The notes beneath the pieces were generated by a model that saw only the letters and a program-made list of their open reading frames with translations, ran no database searches and had not been told where the DNA came from. DNA of 64,000 nt from Tubulanus polymorphus (Eukaryota > Nemertea > Palaeonemertea > Tubulaniformes > Tubulanidae). Both the position numbers and the translations under genes were made by a program. This document shows positions 58,101 through 64,000 of the stretch, piece after piece; the first letter of the stretch is position 1; the number at the start of each line of letters is the position of its first letter. The stretch spans positions 26,442,001 to 26,506,000 of the forward strand of contig NC_134025.1 in assembly GCF_964204645.1 (NCBI RefSeq), given 5' to 3'.

Positions 58101-60111
58101 AACGAAATATGATTTTCAGTCCGCCTTTGATGTGCGCTCTGATTCTGGTAAGTAATGGTTCACCGCGGAAATGCTATGAACTGTCAGCTTATGGTCAACT
58201 TCAGAACCGACTAATGAGCCTTTTATTACTCAGATTCTTGATACGAATATGACATGTATCCACAGGCCGTATGGTGATATACCTTTTTGCTGTCATAACC
58301 GTGATTTCGATACGTAACGAGTGAATGTGATAACACCTGATAACTATAGGCGAGGTTCAGGCATATATTATCATCATATCTTAAATAAATAATAAAAATC
58401 AAATCAACTCAGCAATTAAAAGATTTGTGAATAGAGCGGTGTTTTATGTGATTAAGTTTATAGCTGTGATCGCTTTTTGAGCAGCGAAGAAAAGACGCAC
58501 GGTGATGGCTTAAAGGGATGTATATGCGATTTATTCATTTTTTTGTTCGTTGAGAGGATGATTATATTCGAATGACATTTCTCTTCGTTTGAAGTCACTG
58601 TGGGATTTATCAATTTTGTCGTCGTTTTGTCACTTATATGAATTACGAAACGCGACACTCGTCGCGATGGAAAAATACTGATGTATAATCTTGGATGTGT
58701 CATTCTGGAAAACTGGCGTCATCTATAATCAGTCGAATAATCGAAACGAAAGAAACGCGCATAGCCCTTCTTTATATTAATCGTTTTAGATTCGATGGTT
58801 AAATATGATCAATATATTTTTTAGACAAATATTCACGTTTGCGAAATCAATACCCTTAATTTATTCACTTGGATATAATATGTTGGCTTTTCTCCTGGCA
58901 TGGCTTCGCGATGGATCTGATTTGCTTGCGATCTCATTACATTCAATTCCGACCGATGGATTTCAAAATAAATATAATCTAGCGATTAATTTTCAGAAAA
59001 TGATTAAAAATTGAATTAAGCGTTGTTTAATCATGAAGATGATATTGTGCTAAGCAGCCTGAAGACAGGTCGGTTTGCACCATAACCTTAACAACGACAA
59101 ACTCTATCTAGAGAAATAAACCTACGAATTTTCAACGATCTATGTGTTCGTCTGTACGTATGAGAATTCAATCAAATGTATATGCATAAAGAGAACTTTT
59201 TAGCTCCGAAACATGAATGAAATGCAGTGATATGGGCTTTGTGTCACTACCATGCTTTTTAATATTGGTTTAACGCGTAATTCCCTTTTCAGTGCTATGT
59301 GTATTATGAATCGCTCTGAACTCTGCTCGAGATGCAATTTATCATGATCACTTCTATATCTATTGATTCCTATGAACTGAAGTCCGTGAAGTTAAAAAAA
59401 CTGATATATCGTATCGTAGGCTCTTCGGTATTTTTCAACGCTCATGTAAAAACTTCATATACAATGCACAACAAAACATATGAGAATATCGTGATTCTGT
59501 ATAAGTGAATAGAATGCGAAAAAGATGAAAATGCTCTTGTTTCAATGAAGTGGCCAAGCACTAAAAGCGTATGTCGAAACCATTGTATTTAGACATTAGA
59601 AAGGCTTTCCTTACAATGTAAGGATGTTTACCATCTTTGACACCACGATGATGAGACAAGGAGAAGGTAGAAAGTGAGAACTGTTGAAATGAGATGTTTG
59701 GTACGTACAAGATGACACTGCACAGCCTTTCGACTTGTCGGTTGGCTCTACTTTTGTCTAAGAATTCCCTTAAACTGAAGAACAATTTGCGCTTCAATCG
59801 TATTTCGTAATTCAAACTCACAATAGTTGCTAATAAATCCTATAAATTTGATAACTTTGAGTCATATAAAATGCAATGCTTGAGTGCGGTAAAGACTGTG
59901 GAATGAGTTAGGTGTTATTTGGTATAAGACCAGTATCACGCGCTACCCGTATTGGGTATCGGGTATACTGCACGCTGAGTTCTATCAGCGGATGGTTTCC
60001 GAGGTGCAGACAGCAATTCGGGATAGAAGATAAGTATTTACACGACGAAATGAATTAAAGCTCGATTTCACGCAGAATCCAAAGTCATTCTCTCGCTTTA
60101 CCGCCTCTAAA

Positions 60112-60369
60112 ATGCAAAAAAAAAATTCGCAGCAACTCGCGAAGCTTGAAGCATTTTTGAACGCCAAACACTTTCACAAACGAAGATTGATTACCACTCT
60201 GCAGTGGTTAAACTCGTCGGGCATTTTGCAACATCTGAACGTTTCATTTAGTGCAATAGATTTATTGGCCGTTGAAAAAGGTTCGTTTCAGCATTTTACT
60301 TTTACAAACGTAGTATTGTGTGCATGGAATCTCTACAATGAATTACAAAATCCAATGAAACGGATATAA
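60112..60369 (+). CDS. Unassigned 85-codon open frame
   Basis: ATG 60112 (A at -3) encodes MQKKNSQQLAKLEAFLNAKH, FHKRRLITTLQWLNSSGILQ and onward to TAA at 60367. The first 55 residues have protein-like alternation and less AT-biased codons than the surroundings. A donor-like AAAG|GTTCGT near 60281 could end an exon there. I recognise no family. It may be a chance frame or an exon of an unseen gene. Confidence 0.18.
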   Translation: MQKKNSQQLAKLEAFLNAKHFHKRRLITTLQWLNSSGILQHLNVSFSAIDLLAVEKGSFQHFTFTNVVLCAWNLYNELQNPMKRI

Positions 60370-61504
60370 TATTTCACTGATGGATCATTTCAAATTAATA
60401 CCTTAGAATAATCCGACTGCGGTACTAATTGTCATTTCTGTAATGCCTCCTTTACATTCGTATTTGAATTCTTAATATAATTGACCTTAAGTATTTAATC
60501 GGAATCCTGCTGTTTTGCCACATATCCTTTGATTCTCTGCCGACTCGAAAACAAGATACGCATACACAGTCTAGAGTTTCATTAACATATCTTTTATTAT
60601 TTAACGTACGTTCGTATTCACCAGATAAAGTAGTTTACTTGAAAAGCCTGGAAGAACGGAAGCCTGATATGAATGTCATATATCAAGAGGAATCCGAGTG
60701 AAATGAAACTTACTTGATAGAAACATCACGTAAATGTATTGGCCAATATGCACAGCTTATAGATATAATTATTTTGAGATTTTTCTCAGCGGGATGGTTT
60801 CGGTTACTGTCTATGTAACGTAATTCAACACATCCTCTGAGGTTCTAAGTACATCTTTTACGGTGATCGGCTTAAAGATAATCCTGTGTCAGTTCTGCCA
60901 GATCCAGTCGGGTAAACTGAAGTAGATAAGTGCACGAAGAAAAAAACTAACAACGACACACTTACCTTTTAACAATAACATGCACCATCGACCATCAGTC
61001 CTGAAATATCCTTGTTATAGACGATCAATGATGCATCGCTCAGCACAATCTCGGACCTGGGTTCGCGAACAGTTTCAGATCCTCGCGTTCAATACCAGCG
61101 ACATCCATCAGCCGTGATCGCGTTCGAAATCAAATAACTTCTGGCGCGTAAAGCATCAGTGACAATCATCCCGAAACTAGTGAGTACTATACTAACAGCG
61201 CGTATATCTAACGAATGCCAGGACGTGATTGCGCTCCTTTAGAAATATCGTCTGCATCGCGAGACGAAAGTCTGCACCAATCACAAACAGCAAATTCTCC
61301 GGCTCAACACTGTTATAAATTCACGTGCCATTTGATGCGTATTAAATTCCCGGTTTTAATAGGATGAAAAGAAATCTCGTAAAAACGAAATAATCAGGCA
61401 ACGTCTGGTTTCCACGAAAGACGTATCATTTTTTAATCACAGAATTCTAAATACCATTAGATTCATGTTTAAAAGATCAAATGTATACAACGTACTAGAG
61501 AAAT

Positions 61505-61696
61505 CTTAATCCAGGAGCCAGGTGCAGGGAAACCCTGTTAGTGCTAACCATGTGGTTAGGTGAATGGGCTCAGGAAAACGCTGTTAGCTAACCACGATTT
61601 CGTGCGGCCTACTATTCTAAGCCGGTTAGTCTAACCACGGTTATTAGCAACTGCGGTTAGGCTAACAGGGTTTTCCTGGGTCCACCCCTGGTTAAG
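61505..61696. mobile_element. Hairpin-rich MITE-like inverted repeat
   Basis: The ends CTTAATCCAGG (61505) and CCTGGTTAAG (to 61696) are inverted. Inside, AGGGAAACCCTGTTAG (61527 on) is mirrored by CTAACAGGGTTTTCCT (61662 on), and a third related copy, CAGGAAAACGCTGTTAGC, starts at 61571. Several GGTTAG/CTAACC motifs allow alternative stems. It could be a MITE with TTAA target duplication or a composite palindrome; no coding capacity. Confidence 0.5.
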
Positions 61697-62493
61697 TAGA
61701 AGCAGAGAGATAGTCATAGTTTGTGGTTACCCTTCATCTTTAGAAAATATAATATAGAATATTTACAATGAACTCATATTTTATGACGCGGTTTTATAGG
61801 TTATGATACTAATCATATGATTGTAGTTTGCCTTATTACTGTAACTGGCAATGTATATTGATGGGACCAGGGTTGAATAGTCGATTCAACCCTCCAGGTT
61901 TCAGTAAAAAGTGCTTAACGTCAGCCCCCAGTTAAGTGACAGTACACACCAACGTATAGTCGAGACTTAAGTAAATCCGTCGTTTTTTGCTAATGGCAAC
62001 TTTATCTATACTAGATCCATTATATTAGCACGATTACTGGAGGGGAATTCTAATAGTATACTGTTCCAGTATACTACTTAATGACAGAGTTGCACACGGG
62101 GTCGGAAATGGCTATTTTTTACTCACTTCATTCCATTACTTTTCAGTCGTTTTAGAAAACACCTCACCTTTGCCATAGTCTGACCAGATTACTGTGTGTA
62201 TTTGGGAAATTACATAACTGTGTGGACTTGATGTGGTGATATTTGCATCAAAAATTTGACCGAATTGACTGATATAAGATATGAACATTGCTTGATCGAT
62301 GGAGGGAAAGCTTTGTTGACCTTACGTATTGTATTTACCAGTAATACAATGTCCCGGGAACATCTCGTGAGACATTTTCTTTGCGTATGGTCAGATCATG
62401 TTCATTGGTCGTCACTAAAACTGGTCAAAACCCTGGATTTATGCAAATCCGTACAAACGAATAAACAAATGATAAGTAAATAATCTGGGGGTT

Positions 62494-63065
62494 CTATCGT
62501 TTTTTCATTTTGAAGCCCCCTTTCCGCTTTTTTATTCCACCAGATTTTTTCATTCCACCCATTTTTTTCTTCGTAGCAGGTGATTTCGATCTGGATCGAC
62601 TGCCAGCCTTTGATCTGGGTGATCTTGGGCTTTTAGTGCTTCTCGGTGACTTCGATTTCGATCTGGACTTTTTGTTGGGGGATTTCGATCTGGACTTCTT
62701 ATCGGGGGATTTCGATCTGGACTTTTTATCACGGGATTTTGATTTTGATTTCTTATCAGGAGATTTTGATTGTTTATCTTTAGATTTAGAGTCTTTTTTG
62801 TTTTTTCTATCGGATGATTGTTCATGTTTTTCTTTACGCGATTTTCGTTCATCTTTGCCCTGTTTATTTTTCGATGATTTCTCTTTCTCTTTATTTTTCC
62901 GGTCATTTTTATCCTTGTCTTTACTTTCTTTTTCTTTGCCCTTTTCTTTTTCTTTCTTCTTTGATTTCTCTTCGGGTTGGAGCCCAGAACCCTGACCTTG
63001 ACCCTCTTCTTGTCCAAAGCTTTCCATGTTTCCAGCTTCGCCAACATCGTCCCAGACTCCGTGAC
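62494..63065 (-). CDS. Last exon of the tetraspanin gene: KE/KS/KSP-rich extension
   Basis: This 572-base exon is open throughout. Its layout is an acidic start (HGVWDDVGEAGNMESFGQEE), a K/E/D block (KKKEKEKGKEKESKDKDK), a K/S/D block, tandem nine-residue units of the type KSRSKSPDK, then RSPRS repeats and a basic Gly/Lys end (KKMGGMKKSGGIKKRKGG). The composition resembles neurofilament KSP tails and SR-type proteins and predicts a disordered, heavily phosphorylatable polycation. If the splice to 63313 were wrong, it would be the end of a separate Lys-rich gene, but no other start fits as well. Confidence 0.7.
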
Positions 63066-64000
63066 CTGAAAATTCAGATGTTCTTTTATTCCACAGCTTT
63101 CGGATACTACGAGACATTTCGTAACACGAATAAATCCGATGATAAACTAACGATGCCGATAAGCGTATCATGTCTAATTTATCATGATTTCGTCTGAGTT
63201 AATCGTCTTCTATATAATCAAATGGGTATTCGCCTGTTACATCTCAAACATATCAAAATATATAGTTCGACTTTCCGTGTAATGATAGCGCTATACGTGC
63301 TCTAATACGAACCTTCATCGACGTCATCGAAATTATTTCCTCCTCCGCCGGTTTCAGCGCCATCTTCTGCTAGTAACGGTTCATTATACTCGTCATCGTA
63401 ATCTTGTAGAGTATTCATGGGCTGGTAGCTACAACATGGTAATCGCTCGAGCAACCAGCCAGGTGCTGAAGCACTCACGTTGCCTTTGTCAACAGCATTT
63501 TTTATTGATGTACGGAGATATTGGGCTAAGATAATCATTATCAACTGAAACACGAACATATCGTACGCTCATTGCCGTTTACATATATATCCACAGTAAA
63601 TCCTTTTCCATCATAATTATTCTAATCATGATACACGCAAATTCAAAGTGAATCTGATTAACGCCTATACAATAGTAATTTCAATTCATTCAATATGAAA
63701 TTGAAATTTGACATTTAAAATTGAATTAGCAGTTTTAATTTGATTTGTTGTAATTGGTTATAATGATACTCACATTAAAAGCCCAGATAATTAAGACGAG
63801 AATGCCGCTGGGTTTCAAGATTATTTTCTCTAAGTGATTTCGAAGTGCGTCGGCGCATCCAGTTTTGTACAAAGTGACTGATGTATATTTCTTGCCGTGT
63901 AGAGATTTATTGCGAACGAAACGATCAACGCACGGTCGCATCGAACTCGGGTCACAACAACTGAACGGTACGTGGTCGAGAAAAACCTCGTCGTGTTTCA
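62494..64000 (-). CDS. Peripherin-like tetraspanin with Lys/Ser-rich KSP tail (3' part; runs off the window)
   Basis: Three exons, 64000-63774 (incomplete 5'), 63544-63313 and 63065-62494 (TAG). Exon 1 holds the end of the large extracellular loop (VPFSCCDPSSMRPCVDRF, with the CC motif and paired Cys of tetraspanins; closest in wording to peripherin/ROM1). It then begins the last membrane helix, ILVLIIWAFN, which continues as LIMIILAQYL in exon 2. Exon 2 then gives an acidic cytoplasmic tail (PCCSYQPMNTLQDYDDEYNE...). Its donor GAAG|GTTCGT (phase 1) joins the acceptor GAATTTTCAG to make DVDEGHGVWDD and about 190 more residues dominated by Lys, Ser and Arg. Reading through the donor instead gives DEGSY-stop at 63302. 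The family call is firm; the tail junction is inferred from phase and splice signals. Confidence 0.85.
62646..62772 (-). repeat. Coding 27-bp minisatellite in the tetraspanin tail exon
   Basis: About four imperfect 27-base units (core on + strand GGGGATTTCGATCTGGACTT) encode KSRSKSPDK-type nonapeptides on the minus strand. Unit length divisible by three keeps the frame, so copy number could vary between alleles without breaking the protein. Confidence 0.7.

Larger units (their letters stand above)
55131..62493. other. Mostly empty intergenic DNA
   Basis: No recognised gene. It holds the hairpin repeat at 61505, a small palindrome at 61869-61893 (AGGGTTGAAT and its complement), the 60112 frame and an isolated exon-like start at 58064-58147. 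Confidence 0.5.

Noticed and set aside
62510-62995. 161-codon + strand frame rich in FDLDFLSGD
   Set aside because: Antisense shadow of the Lys/Ser-rich tetraspanin tail exon; its repeats mirror the KSP codons.

Overview
This is a window of animal nuclear DNA. Coding sequence is split into short exons by GT-AG introns, spacers are AT-rich, there are long (TA)n microsatellites and small DNA-transposon relics, and the proteins are typical of bilaterian animals. An invertebrate, perhaps a lophotrochozoan, fits the intron density and protein divergence, but I cannot place it to phylum. There are no operons, CRISPR arrays or prokaryotic genes.

Bases 1-39.3 kb, + strand: one large PDE1 gene (Ca2+/calmodulin-dependent cyclic-nucleotide phosphodiesterase). 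The conserved body occupies 28.75-39.29 kb in compact exons. Upstream, up to about 27 kb of mostly empty DNA holds scattered exon-like segments. Five begin with ATG and end at a good donor in phase 1, the phase the first common exon (28752) needs. Two more are symmetric phase 1-1 cassettes. One, encoding a myristoylation-type MGQLLNC start, is in phase 2 and fits only the next exon, which carries the calmodulin-binding helix. Two further in-frame cassettes (30064-30201 and 35201-35254) and an alternative last exon (37572-37672) lie inside the body. Together they suggest a PDE1 locus with many promoters and isoforms, sharing one catalytic domain and differing in localisation and calmodulin control.

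39.3-46.2 kb: no recognised gene. It holds the PDE1 3' flank, three (TA)n tracts (one about 266 bp) and a pogo/Tigger-like MITE.

46.2-50.45 kb, - strand: a complete ZFYVE1 (DFCP1) gene in 11 coding exons (875 aa), with two B-box-like zinc fingers, a P-loop NTPase domain and tandem FYVE domains. A piggyBac-like MITE sits in its second intron. About 1 kb away, transcribed divergently, is a two-exon ankyrin gene (51.47-52.83 kb, 421 aa) resembling ANKRD61 but with a well-formed SOCS box. At 54.46-55.13 kb (- strand) is a single-exon, PPP1R27-like ankyrin protein with a PP1-docking RISF motif and an unusual helical C-terminal extension.

55.1-62.5 kb: no convincing gene; it contains a hairpin-rich repeat. 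62.49-64.0 kb, - strand: the 3' part of a peripherin-like tetraspanin, running off the window end. Its cytoplasmic tail is joined by phase-matched splicing to a roughly 190-residue Lys/Ser-rich, KSP-repeat extension, the most unusual protein architecture here.

Apart from the PDE1 exon family there is no sign that these neighbours share a pathway. All exon junctions come from reading splice sites, phase and protein similarity by eye; no transcript data or database search was available.
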